64,000 bases of DNA from Phylloscopus collybita (taxonomy: Eukaryota > Chordata > Aves > Passeriformes > Phylloscopidae), in NCBI GenBank assembly GCA_027886175.1, contig JAJNNQ010000009.1:23053501-23117500 (forward strand), written 5' to 3'. Under the pieces are notes generated by a model that saw nothing but the letters and a program-made list of their open reading frames with translations, searched no databases and was not told the origin of the DNA. Position numbers and translations under genes: made by a program. Shown here in pieces: positions 11,291-36,215 of the stretch. Position 1 is the first letter of the stretch, and every line of letters starts with the position of its first letter.

Positions 11291-14200
11291 TTGACATAGC
11301 CCTGCAGCTCACTGAAGCCCTTTGATATCTCTTACATGTGTTAGACAATGAAGGATTGCTTTATATATTTATATAAACCAGATATGTTTTGATCACAGCA
11401 TCTCTTTTGCATACCTAATTGTGCCTGAACAGTATGACAGAGTTACAAGAGTACCCTGAATCATCACCAGTATAAAAATCCTAAGGACTGGTCCCAGGCT
11501 ATCTGACAACCAGACTGATTAGCAAGTGAGAGACAAAAAGAGAGATGGATTTGTCCCTTTGTCCCTTATGCACTTTTCCAAAAGTTTTAGTAATATCGAG
11601 ATATGCGCTGATATCAGTTATACTCTATTTGATGTTCAATTTACAACAGTTGAAATGCTATCCACCATCACTACCAGGAACTTATATATTCTCAGTTTTC
11701 ATTGAGAACAATAAAAGCTCTACCCTAATGCCAGTGAGTCTAGGGAAAAGGTTTCTATTGACGTGGATGGGGGATGAAGCAGTATCCAAACAAGATAGAA
11801 AATTATTTTCTCTGTTTGCTGTTTATCAGAAATTAATCTGAAGAACAGCTGACTTTTAAAGAAAATAATGAAAATAGTTAGATCAATCTAATTGCTCTGA
11901 TGATATAGAAATATTCCAGCCCAGGATCTGACTAATTATTGTGAAAGAAATATTTTAGACTGACTGAAAATCTTCTTTCCTTTTCCTTGTTATTAAATTT
12001 CAGTTCACATTCCTTAATAATGGAATGTAACTTTAGAAAATGCCCACTGCAAGAGAAAATGGATAAGCAAAATGATACAAGTGCCTCTGAGATTAAGGCA
12101 TTGACCAAGTTCCCTGTTTGTATTCAAAAGTATAAAGAATAGTGCAATTTCCTCTTCTCCATACTTCTAACGCTAAACTATGCAATGTTCTTTTAGTGAT
12201 CCAAGTTAACTGAAATTTGAGACAGAGCAGCTTAAGTCAGTTTTGTATTCCTGAAATTGAAAACAGCCCACTCTTGTCATTTGATTCTTTCTAAATATCT
12301 TATCTACTTGAGCCTATGCCAGCACCAAATTTGCATTCCACCAGTTATTTGTTTTTAAATGTCATACACTTAAGCACATTCTGGACATACTAAGGTAAAA
12401 CAGCAAAACAATTTCTAGTTACTCCAAAGTTTTATGACTGTTGAGATCTAATTCTCCCTCAAATTCCCAGCACTAAGGTTGTATTGCTGTTCATTCAGAT
12501 GGAATGGAAATTTGTATTTTTGTTTTGAATAAATATGCAAACTTGTAAAAAAAAGTTATCTGGGACAAAAACTTTACACCAGATCTATAAAAAAAAAAGC
12601 ACTCGTGCATCTTTTGCTAAAATGGAGTATGCCCTATCAAGGACAAAGAAGTTGCTATAAATAGTAATAAACACAATATCAAGAGCATATGATGGATTAT
12701 AAGGAGTTACTGCTGACATGCACATTGTCTTGTCACACTGGACTGCAGAATATATAGTACTTGGTGGAGTTTACTGCAAAAATATTTCTGGAATGCATTG
12801 GACTGATTAGACAGTAACAGACTGACCAACAGATTTAAAAACATTTGATTATTTAAAACATCACCACCTACTTATAAAATAAAGGCTTTTACTGAGTTAG
12901 CTTACAACTAATATCTTGTTGAGGTCAAAGAAGCAATTTACTGAGCTCCATCTAATGGGGAACAGTGTGCTTAATCTAGTTCTGCCAGCCAGGCTGATTC
13001 TGCCTAGCTGTCACTCATTGCTGTGGACAGTGACTGTGAACTGAAAAGTCAGAAAAGATGCAGAACATACAGAATTTTTCACGAGAAACTAGGACCCATC
13101 AGATATTGAGGATACTGAATGTCTGGGTAAGAGTCACTCAGTAGCCCAGACTCAAAAGTCTGGATTTCAGCAGTATTGATTTTTGGTAGAGTCCTTCTTC
13201 TATCAGTTGTTGTGGGACAGAGGAGCTAAATCTTCCTGAAATTCATCCTACCTGACAGTACAGTGGACAAGGTACACAGGTGTGACTGCTGGGTTTAGAT
13301 CTGGCTCAAAGACCTCTACTGCTCTAAGCTGCCTCACATAGGATGCATCCCTCTTGTCAATAAACAGTGTAAGTATCTCCCAGACCTGCTGTAGTTTATG
13401 TCTCTCATATTTTAAAGAGACTCCTGAGACTCCTAAGCAAGGAATGGGAGTTGTCATGTTTGTTCCCATCTTGGTCTTAGAACAGCTGTGTTTTCCACTC
13501 CTCTGATTACTCCTTGGAGGTTTTAACGAGGATCATCAAAGGAAGACACACTCCACCTGATGTCTTTTTTTTTTTTTTTTTTTTGCCCTCCCTGTGCTAG
13601 GGACGTGCACACTGGGAAAATGTGAGGTGTTTTACAGTGACAGGGAAAAGGCAGAGGACAAGAATATGGCAAGCAGGAGAGCATCTTGCTTGCTGGAGGC
13701 TGCCCATGCAACTACACCAGATTTTGTCATATTCCATCTTTTGTCATTAGGGCCACCTCATCACATATGAAGTGCACTGTGTTCAAAGATTGGGGAACAT
13801 GCATGTGGGGACTGTGTGTCTGAGTGAAAACTTGCTAATTTGGGAAAGGAGATTTCACCTGACTATTTTTGTGAGAATTCACTTTAGGCTCCATCATCTA
13901 AGTGCCTGATTTTTTAAGAAATTTTTCAAGAAACTAAACTCTCCTCACAGCATATTTATGAAATGTGAAAGAATTATTATCCTTGCTGAGAAGTCTCTGG
14001 GCCAGATGCCGAGCGATGCCTGTACCTAAAGGAAATCAGTGGGATATGTCACTAAGCACCTTGAGGATTCAAAGCCCAAATGTCTGCCCAGGGTCTGATA
14101 GGAAATTCAGCAAAGTGCTTGAGTTGAACCAATGTACACTAAGTCTCAACCCAGTGTATTAGACAAAAATCCTTTATTTAACAGAAAAAAACTTATCCCC

Positions 14201-14340
14201 TTAACTCCTTGAACTGCTTGAAAAATTTTGGTAAACATACGTAAACAGTTTATGTAGCAATTGATGCTGTAGCTTCAAATTGCCCAGTTCATTCAAATCT
14301 GAACATGACATAGCATACATAGGGATTTGTAGGCACAAAG
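11291..14340. other. Intergenic DNA, no gene seen
   Basis: AT-rich DNA with no convincing exon. The largest open frame (11545-11841, 98 codons) has no recognisable motif. A T20 run lies at 13565-13584. Confidence 0.5.
13565..13584. repeat. Poly-T run (T20)
   Basis: Uninterrupted run of 20 T. Simple repeat. Confidence 0.9.
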
Positions 14341-14365
14341 GATATTATTACTCTTGCCATGCATT

Positions 14366-14431
14366 GTATTTGCATTGTGATTTTCCTTAAATGTGCAGCA
14401 TTGTTTTGTTAAGCAATCAGAATGCAAATAC
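14366..14431. other. Imperfect inverted repeat / hairpin with octamer-like motifs
   Basis: The arm at 14366-14382 (GTATTTGCATTGTGATT) pairs with the arm at 14415-14431 at 16 of 17 positions. The stem can be extended inward through CTTAA/TTAAG and, after a gap, outward through TGCCA (near 14356) and TGGCA (near 14435). Each arm carries an ATTTGCAT or ATGCAAAT core, the POU-factor octamer. It could be a small-RNA-like hairpin, a cruciform, or paired transcription-factor sites; the sequence alone does not decide. Confidence 0.55.
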
Positions 14432-17400
14432 GACTGGCACAGCTAGAATACATTCAAGTGCCCAAGTACACAAAGAATGCAAACTGTGCAGTAAAGCACA
14501 CAAAGCCCAACAAGCTCATTAGTACCACACTGCAGTGATTACAGAGCAAAGTGCCTTCTGAGGTGCTGTAGGCAGGCTATACAGAGGGAAAGCTTTGCAG
14601 TGTTTTAATGCAATGATATTTTTAATGCAATTGTGTGCTGCCACAGTAGTCATATTTCACCAGCATAAGCTGCTCTGGGAAAGAGGCACTATTCTCTGCT
14701 TGTACCTTGCCTAGGTATCATTCTTGATTAGCCATTAGGCATTGCATAATAGTCATGAGGATGAGGATAATAATTCTAAGGATAAGAGCTACGATCAGCC
14801 AGACCAAAGACCCATCTACCGCCACATCCCTTTTCTGATAAAAGTCAGAAGTATATTTCTAAGCAAAAAATATGAGAAAACAGGTATATATTGAATGACT
14901 CCTTCCCTAGTATGGCCTTTGAGATTCCAGCAATCAGCAGTAAGGATGTGAAAACTGGAACTAGACTCCATGGGGATCCTCTAGCAGTTTGATTACTTCA
15001 TGGTCTCTGTTGTAACTTAATGACTCAAAAGCAGATAACCAACTGTCTACTGTCAGCGTACCCACCTTCAACATCCCTGCCAGTACACACATACATGCAC
15101 ATACACACACACACAGAAAAAACAACCATACACTGTATTTGCCACTTACCCCTAAAACATGGTACAGGTCTTCCGTGTAGTGATTTGAAAGGTCTACTGA
15201 GAGAAATGTTAAAGTTTTAAAGGAAAGTCACTGTGTGACTGTCATGGTGTCAAAATCCATGTCAACCCTTCTTTGAGACAGAGGACGGACTAAAATGTCC
15301 TCTTGGTGCTCTTTTCTGCACTGATTTTTTTCATGAATCTATGATTATTCAGCTGCTATAACAGCTAGAAATTTCAATTTTAACTGGAATAGGAAAATGT
15401 CTTTCATTCTGCTTGAAAATGTAACACACATAATGTTTTATCTGGTAGAACCGGATGAAGGCCTGTGATCATGTAGGGACCATAGCTCTTGAATAAGCCC
15501 TAGCCATAGCCTAGGAAATGAACAGCCATACATACATCTTCTGGCCATGAGCAGCACAGACAGAAGCATGATTTATCTTAGCAAAAACATCTCTACATTA
15601 TTCACTGTACAAAGGTTGTGGGTCTGGTGGACATTTCCATGGAGCTTCTTTCTGCACTGTAGGGTATTTTTACTGACCTTAGCCACTGATCTGAGCTTCC
15701 TCCTTTGCAGCAGGACCCAAGCAATAAATCAGACTGGTGTGCTAGAAAGAGGGAGTTTAAGTATATAGGCAGGGATGGTGGTGAAGCAAACTGCAAAGTG
15801 CTCCATTAAACATATCACCTCAGTGTCTGCCCTCAGAAATTCACGTCTCCAGGGTGATCTTCTCTTTTGAGAAGTGGTCCTTTTTATAAGGCAGGAAGCA
15901 TTAGGTATGCTTATATCTCAGTCAAAGAGTTTCCTACGCAGTGCCAACAGTTATTCAGCAGTACTCATTATGCAGGTGAGCTACATCACAGTGCTGCTAC
16001 TCTGCAACACTCTGCAGATCTCTATGCACCACGTGCACAATGTCTGAAATACAAGCAAATTTATGCTGCACTCATCCTTTTTGTGGTTATTAGTGTCACT
16101 TAGTATCATCTTCCTCCAGCAAATTGACTCACCAAGCAAAATGCACAAGTGCACTTTAAAGCGGACCACATTAGCATGCCTACTTCTCCTGAAGAGCCAA
16201 GTGTCATTGCTACTTTTCACAAGGAATAACTGCCTAAACTGTTTCACATTCTACAGTGTGTCAACAGTGCTCTTCCTGCACTCAGTTTGCAGTTCAGAAG
16301 AGTGATGGAACAGTAATGCATGTCTATCTCATTGTTCTGCATGGAGAGATAAAATCTAGTGCTCACTTAATGCCTCTTTAAATCTTAGGGTATTTGTTTC
16401 TGGAGTCTTGTCATCAAGATATGCAGTTGTATATCACCTCTGATCATATTTCAGGTGTCAACAAGGTATTTGCATTAAAATTACTGTGTTTACTCAAAAA
16501 GCATATTAGAGGTTTCTCTCTCAACACTACTGATTAGATGACATATTCCAGCTGCACAGTCAGATAGGTGTAGACAAAAAGGACTAATGATGGCCTAGTG
16601 CTGATAGGATTCTACTTCCAAAATATTTTCACATTATTCACTAGCACTCTTTCTTCCCCTGTGTGTATTTTCTAGAAGGTAGACGGACTATCAAAGTAAT
16701 GAAAGGGTGCAGGCTGTGAAATGGTAAGATTATGACTAAAACCATGAACTTGCAACCACAAACCAGGAAATAAAATAACAGAAAGAAGAATTTTGGCTAA
16801 GAAACAGAGCAAGAGGAGATGCTACAGGTCAGAATTGAGAACAACCAGCAATTTACTAAGCTGAAGAGCAAAGCCAGAGCCCAGTAAAACTCCGTATTAT
16901 ATATTTAGAGCTGAGATGAGAAGCCGCCAGTGCTTGAGCTAGACAAACTATGGCCAGTCAATATCTAGAGATGAGAGTTAAATAAACTAGCAAATAGCCA
17001 AAGGAATGAAGTTGTAGCCAGGGATTACATTACGCAACCACACATTGAGAGACCTTCTTATGCTTGATTGCTACAGCTGTGTCTACCCAGAATTTTATGT
17101 GTGTCACCAGCCTTCTGGGACACTGCCTGTGGTAGCCTGGTGGCTTTTTGCACTTTGCTCAGGAGTGCTTGTCAAGAGGTTGTCAGGAAAACCACCAAAG
17201 TAAACACTGAGCTCAGACCTCAGTGACTTTTGACGAGATGGACCGAACTTTGTGCTTTTAAAAATCCATCCCTTGTTCTCTGCAAAGTGGTCTGTTATGT
17301 TTACAACTATGAGTGTTTGGTGTTTTGTGACCTCCTCTCACTCATTACCACTTTACTAAATGCCATGGCAAAAGAAGGGCAATGATTCCTTTTTTGCAGT

Positions 17401-19277
17401 TGTAACTAAAATGCTACCAGAGCAGAGGGTACGTGTTGGCCAAGGTATTCATTATGCAACTGTATGCAGATCACTGTGAATTGCATCGTCCATCTAGTTC
17501 AGTGATGCAGCACCAAGGTCACTGGGCAGTTTTAAGCTAATGATGCGACCATAAGTCTAATAAATGTGCTTGGTAATCACACAAAATGTATTGTCATTGT
17601 CGCAGATGTTATTCCTTCAAAAGCACTTGGCAAACAACTAAAACACAGCCCTTGTGTTTGCTTTGACCTCTCCTAAGAATGCACCATCAGGAATGTTGAG
17701 GAGATGAGATTGTTTTAGAAGACAAGTCATGGCCTACAACTGCAGAATGGGTACTGCTCATAACACTCTTCTAGTTTGCTTAGAATAAACAAGCAAGAGG
17801 CATGAATCATTGAATCTTTGACAGAGAGTAGATTTTGGAAAGGAACATATCCATGAGTGATAACAACACAGGTAGAGATCAATTTCTTATTACAATGATC
17901 TAGGCAGGTTGATATTAATTGTGCAGTTGATTTTTGTAGCATTCATGCTACAGTAACCCATTACTTGCTGATCCAGTAGCCTTTTGTTATCTTTCAGGAA
18001 ATACATTAACCAGTAAATGCATTGTGTCACCATGAGCTTTGTCATTATGTGCAGCAATTCCCACAGGGCTTATCAAATGCTGCAATTGCTGTTTCTTTAG
18101 AAGGATATAAATCATCTCCCGTGCTGGATTCAACAGATGGTTGATATAATGCCCTGAAAAATGGCAATTTACTGTTCAGAACTTGTTGCAGTTCCAGTGT
18201 CTTGCACCCTATCATATATATGCATATCTCTATTTTTACCTATGTATATGGATATCATATATTCTTATGTACGTCATGTATTCTTATCTGACAGGCATGA
18301 AGAAGCCCATGATGGTCTGATCAATAAATATGCTCTTGACAATAAGGGAGAAAAAAGAAATTTAAAGCTGGAACAATTTCTTGAATTCTTGCTTCATTTA
18401 TACTGATTATTGATAGGAATAAAGATGAATAATTCAGCCTTACTGTAAAATTCACTTAAGATCATTCAGTGAACAGAAAATGTCAATATGTGAAGATGGC
18501 TCTTTAGCAAGGCACTGAAATAAAGTGGTGGCAAGAGAGGTCTAAGTCAAGACACAGAGCTGTCTTCTTTCATTCTCAAATGACATAAACATGAAATGAG
18601 GTCACTGTTTTGTATATAAGCACTCTGTGGCTCATAAGCTAAAAAAACTGGAAAAATATTACCCTTTGCAAATGGAGGTTTTTCACCCAGAAGCACAGCA
18701 TGTGCCCAATTCAATGCGTCAGCAGCTTTCTGCCCTCAATTCAGCTTACCAACAGTTAAACCATTCAAGGTCATATTATAACCTATTAGAGAACACATGT
18801 GACAAGATGATTTTTAATAAAGAGAGGAATTTTGGTACTACAGAAGTGGCCAGGGAGAGGAGGTCTCTGGATGTAACCTGAAATTTTGTCAGCAGCTGCT
18901 AGTCAGATATAAAACTATTTTATTGCCCTTGCACAGTCAGCCACCTGCTATAGTTTCCTCTCAATCAGAATATGTTCACTTTCATACCCCCTGCATTTAG
19001 TTGCAATAGAACAACAAAATGTTTATATTACAGCAGAATGCTGCGTGCTTTTTTCTGAGGGTGACCTTGAGTATGCCTGGCACACAAGAAGTGCAGTGGA
19101 AGGCAGGCTAATAGTTTCTCCTACACCTCTGCCATATTGCCTGTGTCCAACACTTATATCACCCTTTGAATTAAAACTAAGGACCTATATAAACACCCAT
19201 TTTTGTGTGTAAATGCACATTCAGAACATTTCATGTGCATGCTATGAAGAACAAGAAACAAAAGACAGATTAGAAAA
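14432..19277. other. Intergenic DNA, no gene seen
   Basis: Only short chance frames are present. A CA-rich microsatellite lies at 15085-15115. Stretches such as 17950-18160 look less AT-biased and could be conserved noncoding sequence, but I cannot show this without alignment. Confidence 0.45.
15085..15115. repeat. Imperfect CA dinucleotide microsatellite
   Basis: ACACACATACATGCACATAC is followed by an ACACACACACAC run. Imperfect CA repeat. Confidence 0.85.
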
Positions 19278-19323
19278 CTCTCCAAAACTATAATTATTCA
19301 CTCTCCAAAACCATAATTATTTT
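19278..19323. repeat. 23-bp direct tandem duplication
   Basis: CTCTCCAAAACTATAATTAT at 19278 and CTCTCCAAAACCATAATTAT at 19301 are adjacent copies differing at only a few positions. This is a recent-looking local duplication. Confidence 0.85.
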
Positions 19324-19366
19324 TCCCTTTATGAAGACTATTTCTGAGTCTCATTAATTTTTTTTA

Positions 19367-19394
19367 TTCCCATCCCAACTCTCTGGGATGGGAA
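19367..19394. repeat. Perfect 11-bp stem hairpin
   Basis: TTCCCATCCCA, a 6-nt spacer ACTCTC, then TGGGATGGGAA: a perfect inverted repeat. No element around it was recognised. Confidence 0.85.
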
Positions 19395-20770
19395 GACTGA
19401 ATTAAAAATCAGTATGTGACCCATTACTATTTTATAATTCTCTCTTTTGCAAGTTGAAACCAAGAGTTGGCCAACCTTGTATTTAAACTATCATGGAAAA
19501 ATTTGAGGGAGTTAAATATGAGGGCCCAAGCAAGAAAAAATGCAAGAAAGCTAGATAGCTAGATAGTGTTGGGAAAGTCTGTCCAGAGAGTCAGAAAAAG
19601 AGCTTATTACCAAATATACGTGTTTTAAACTGATCTTAGATCAAAATAACATTCATTTTTTATGAACTAACGGTTTGCGATAGTGACCATAATTTTTTTT
19701 TAGATTTAGGAGATACACACAAGAATAACATGGTCAAAAGCATCACCATGACAATGCTGACCTTCAGAAAGGAGAGCTGGGTAATAATTAATCTTGTTTC
19801 AAAGAGGCAGAAGGACATCTAAGTCAGTTAAACCCTCCCAGTCAGCATAGAGACTCCTGAAGGACACCATACTGGGAGCACAGCACCAGCACGTACCACT
19901 TACTGGAAATCCCTTGGGAAACAGGTAAAAGGAAATTGACACAGAAAAACAGTAAAGCAAGGGAAGTTACTGGGATTAAGACCTTAGCATTCAAAATTAT
20001 GAAGATGTGTCTCAGTGAAGAAAAGGAAGAAGTTACAAATTCTAAGAAAATAAACATAAAACTATAATTAGACTACCATTTGTTTTGCAAATGTTGTGGC
20101 AGAATTTCAAGGTGTTCATTTTTCCCATAAGTAATTTGACTTGTCTATGACATCAAAAGACAAATGGATGGCTCAATTCACTGCTTCCCGTGCCATTCAT
20201 ATCATGCAGATCAGTATGAGAACGAACATAAAGTGCTGCAGAAAGAGCCGTTTTATACTTGTTTTAGACAGTATGAATAATAATAGGAAGTGTAGGAAAA
20301 AAATGAATCTAAATGTTCCTAAACCATCTTTTCTGAACTGTACAACTAGTGCAACTGTATGAATCTGTCCCCATTCAGACACAAGAATGCCATTAATGCA
20401 TGGTAAATCAAAGTGCCTGATTTTTATATCCATACCCTGCAGTCACTTGACATGTTTATCTGTGCCTTATTACTGTCAGATTTACTCCCTGATACAGCAG
20501 GGCCAAATTTGTCATGTTTACAATTGCTGATCTTCCAAATTCACACAATTCCCACTTACATGCAGCTAGATCCTGCCTAGTTATAGCCACAATTTGCTCC
20601 AGGGTCATGCCTCCAATTTGGCCTCTCTGTTCCCGTTTTCATAGTCTAGCAGTAAAGGAATGGATAAATGCAGCATTTTTCCATAAATTAGTTGTGATTT
20701 TTTTAAAGGAATTAGCTAAGTATACACTACCTTTTGTTTACTTCTCATGACCTCTAGTCTGAACTAGTTC

Positions 20771-20800
20771 TTCTGGAATTCAGTAAAATGAATTCCAGAA
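20771..20800. repeat. Perfect 12-bp stem hairpin
   Basis: TTCTGGAATTCA, a 6-nt loop GTAAAA, then TGAATTCCAGAA. It is immediately preceded by the perfect 10-bp palindrome GAACTAGTTC (20761-20770). An A/C-rich tract begins 20 bp later. Confidence 0.9.
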
Positions 20801-20820
20801 TGGCTTGCATAATAGTTCTT

Positions 20821-20861
20821 AAAAAAAAACCAAAAAAACCCCAAAAAAACCCAAAAACCCA
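20821..20861. repeat. A/C-rich low-complexity tract
   Basis: Alternating runs of A and CC/CCC/CCCC. Similar short tracts occur elsewhere in the window, for example near 21799 and 57343. Confidence 0.85.
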
Positions 20862-21663
20862 AATATGACAACAATGGGAAATATTTCTACTAAAGGCTCT
20901 TGCAATTCAGAAAGAGAGTCACTAGCTTGAGGACAAACTGATCATCTAATTTACCTTTGACCTGAAAAGGATTAGGAATACAATTACTTTTGTGCATTCT
21001 TGAGCAGCTTTGCCATACTAAGCTTCTGCCAATGTGGTTGCAGCATCAGAACCCTCTGTCCCAGAATCACTGGCCCTCTGTCTAGGAAGAAATTATTTGT
21101 AAACAATTCACCAGAGCTCAAAACAATTGAGGATAATCAAAATCATAAGAATATGCATCAAGAAGAAAGACACCAGAAGACACTGAAGAAATAATCTGCT
21201 ACCATTTATTTCCCTCAAATTTCCATGTATTTCATCTATTTACTTTTCTGCACTAGTTCTTTCTACATCTACCTTCATTTTCTCTCCTACTTCATACTTA
21301 GATTTTTTTCATGTTGTCACTGCACCCATCTCCAATTTCTCTTGATGGCTCAATATTTCTAATACTGTATTTTAAAATATCATCTTGTGCATTCTGTGCT
21401 TTTTTGCCATTATATAAATGTTCAGTTCCCCTAAAACTAAAAACAGCAAATAGATTTTTGAGGCGCAGATCAAATTATGGAGATTTCTATTTTGCCTGTT
21501 CAAATACAGTTCTGCCTTTCAGGACACATTTTTAGGGGTTGCCTTTACTCTGTGTGGTGCCTTCCTGCAGTTACAGCAGGGAGTGGTTTAGTGGAAATTT
21601 TAAAATATAATGTTACTGTGCATTAAAAACAGTACAATGCTGTTTTAGACACCACCACCTCTT

Positions 21664-21708
21664 AAAAAAAAAAAAAAAGAAAAAAAAACAAGAAAAAAGA
21701 AAAAATAA
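21664..21708. repeat. A-rich tract
   Basis: Runs of A broken by single G or C. Simple repeat. Confidence 0.9.
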
Positions 21709-22122
21709 GACAAAATTCCTAGGTTCCCTCTACTGTATCAGCCTGTTTCTGTCCAATTCTTTAATGTTACAGAAGAGGGTCACTCAGTCTTCTGTCACAA
21801 AAAAACCCCCAAACCCAAACATATACATTCTGAATATTAATTAGTAATTATATAAGATGGCAAGCTGTTTTTTTTAAAACAAATAAATACACATTTTTAC
21901 TTGATTTACTATGTCCATTAAATATTTACATAATTGCCTTCTAGTTACTCTCCAGCACATATATTACATTATAAATACTCAAGACAGGATTTTTTATTTT
22001 AATTATAATTTATTTCTTTCTTTTTTCACTTTTGTTACCTTCTCAATACAATTTCTTTTCTTTAAGCTGTAAGACTGTCAAAACACCATTATTTTAAGGC
22101 CATCTACCTGTTAGCTTGATTT

Positions 22123-22128
22123 TTTATT
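22123..22128 (-). terminator. Candidate YIPF7 polyadenylation signal AATAAA
   Basis: Minus-strand AATAAA, 157 bp beyond the YIPF7 stop. Placement is plausible for a short 3' UTR, but there are other AATAAA hexamers further downstream and no transcript evidence. Confidence 0.35.
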
Positions 22129-22284
22129 TCATTATCAGCCATTAGGAAAAAAACAGTAAGTCACAGAATCTAATTTTGTTAATGGAACTTAATACAACTC
22201 TAGCCAATCTGAAAATAAGTAAATAAGCTCTTGCCCCTCCAACAACTATAAACAGACTGTAAGAAGACTACCAGAAAATACATC

Positions 22285-34058
<11,774 letters not shown>

Positions 34059-35910
34059 TCTGGATGGAAAAATTATTGCAAATATCAATAAATAGCTTTT
34101 ACAAAGAGCCAAAATCTGTTTTGAACTGTCCTAAACTTAAATTAAAATAGCAAACTGTAAAGCCACAAACTCCAGAGAATATTTCTGTAGAAGCTCATTT
34201 GGAAGTGACAAAAAAAAAAATCATTTACTTTCTTTAGCTGTAACAAGAGGAATTAATCTGCTGTTACTGTAAATGACAGCATATATTAATTTAAAAGTGG
34301 TATACAAGACTTCCTTTCTTGTTACTGTGATCAAAAATAATGAAATTTTGAAAGAAGATATATATCCATAAAGTAAACTATTGTTTTAAACAGTTAATTT
34401 TCCTACTTTCAATAAAAAAAAAAATAGTAACCATATCTCAACATTTAGAAATTAAGGTTTTAGAAAGTATTTTGGATTTCAAAAACAAATACTAATTACA
34501 GCTATTTATGTTTTGGAATATTATATCTGACTCTCATAAAACAATTAAAAAACCCCAGATTTGTTGACAAAATCTGTGATTTCTGTTCAAGGGCACAGAT
34601 GGCACATCAGTGGTAGCAGAGAAACATTCTCACTGGCTAGCAACATGCCTGGTAAAAGACAGCATACTGGATGATTGAATTGAATTGATGATTGGATGAT
34701 TCCTTGGTGGAAGAAAACATGTTAAAGCTTATCTTTCCTTCCTACTGTATGTTTTTACCAATTGGCTAGCACTTAGGTAGTTAAACCCTTAAAACCCACA
34801 AAGAAGTTACATAACCTGACTGATAACCATAGCCATATCTAATTTACTTAGATTTTCATGTGAGATATTAATTTCTCCTAAGATTTCCCTTTTTTTTTTC
34901 ACTTTTGTCCTCATTTCCAACTTTCCAAATGCCATTGGCAATATATGCTTTGGACCTCGCAATTATTCTTAGAGTTATCTCAATATTTATCAAGCACACT
35001 CTGCTTATAGGAAAGATGTTTGCAAATCTCTTTGTAAGATAAAAGTGATAAAGATTAGTATTTCATCAGGGACCTTGAAATGTTGCAAATTAGAGTTTAG
35101 GATTCTTTTCCCCATTATCAGACTAATCTTTGGGGACCTATTTCCTTATTTTACGTAGAGTTCAAAGTAGAAATTTCTCTTATATTATTTTCTTAACTGC
35201 TGATCAGTTGTGCAGGTTTTCCAAATTTAGAAGAGAAATAATTTTTACATTTTAAATATGAATTAATAGAAATTAATTGTACCAAACCATTTACTGTGGC
35301 CTTATTCAGAATTGCACACCACTTAGGCATTCACTCAATGATGATTTCACATGGAACATGTTTTTAAATAAGTTTAATTGGTAGCTCTACCTCAGTACTT
35401 GAATTCCAGTAAGTATTTAACATCCTTTGCTGTCACTATAGAGAATGAAATAATTGCTTAACCAGGTATGGTTAACTCTGTATAACAGAGTTCAGAAAAG
35501 ACAAATTTATTTTCCAAAATAATTTGGAGTTAAGGTTACTTACTTTTTAAGATATTTGGTGAAAACTCCAGTCTGTTGAATTTACATGTTGGAGAAGACC
35601 TAAAATATCATCCTGCTTCAACAGGGATGAGCTTAGTGCTATTTATAAGATTCTAAATTTGATATTTGAACAGATGCACATGAAGGAAAAAAAACTCACA
35701 ACCTGTCAATATCAGGGCTAGCATTTAACAAGAGCTAAGAACAGTGGGCAGAGAAGGGTAGGAACCTTTGAGGAAAAATGAACAAATATTTTTCCATATA
35801 TTACAACTCAATAATCTGTATTCCACCTTAAGTAGGTATTTATGAAGATCTTGGTGGAGCCCTCATTAGCTGAGCTGTTAGACATTAAAAACTTCTAACA
35901 AAGTGTAATA
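34059..35910. other. YIPF7 5' flank, no CpG island
   Basis: AT-rich DNA upstream of the YIPF7 start codon. Unlike GUF1, no CpG island adjoins the ATG, and no TATA box at a convincing distance was chosen. A possible splice acceptor directly at the ATG suggests the true transcription start lies further upstream, perhaps in or beyond this block. Confidence 0.45.
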
Positions 35911-36215
35911 TCATCTGTTAAATTGGTGAGGGTGAGGGTGTGTTTCCAGCTCCCAGAGCCCTAGAACAGGCTGTGGGATGTTCTCTGGGAATACCACAGC
36001 AGAGGGAGGGAGGGAGGCTGAATGTCCTGCTGGGACAAGTCCCTCTGCTGGTCCAGTGCCAGGGCCCTGTTCTCCAGGCACATTCCCCTGCCCATTGCTC
36101 CCCCAGGAGATCTCATCCATATCCAAAACTATCTCTTAAAGTGCAGTACCCACCGTGCCAAGACCAGGGCAAGGAACCTCTGTTCCATAGTCCTGGCTAC
36201 CAGGAAACAGTAGCA
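35911..36215. other. Unidentified GC-rich block
   Basis: About 300 bp of G+C-rich but CpG-poor sequence in AT-rich surroundings, with GGGAGGGAGGGAGG and several CCAGG/CCTGG elements. It could be a mobile-element fragment or a noncoding first exon of YIPF7. I recognise neither a repeat family nor a protein. Confidence 0.4.

Larger units (their letters stand above)
19395..22284. other. Intergenic / YIPF7 3' flank
   Basis: AT-rich DNA downstream of the YIPF7 stop codon. On the minus strand an AATAAA at 22128-22123, about 157 bp past the stop, is a candidate polyadenylation signal; others lie near 22010 and 21990. The 3' UTR therefore probably occupies part of this block. A-rich simple repeats occur at 20821-20861 and 21664-21708, and a perfect hairpin at 20771-20800. 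Confidence 0.5.

Noticed and set aside
10706..11299. 197-codon plus-strand open frame, the longest in the window
   Set aside because: It lies across LTR signals (TATA box, AATAAA) and tandem repeats, is Pro/Leu-rich without a domain, and is best explained by the base composition of the LTR cluster.
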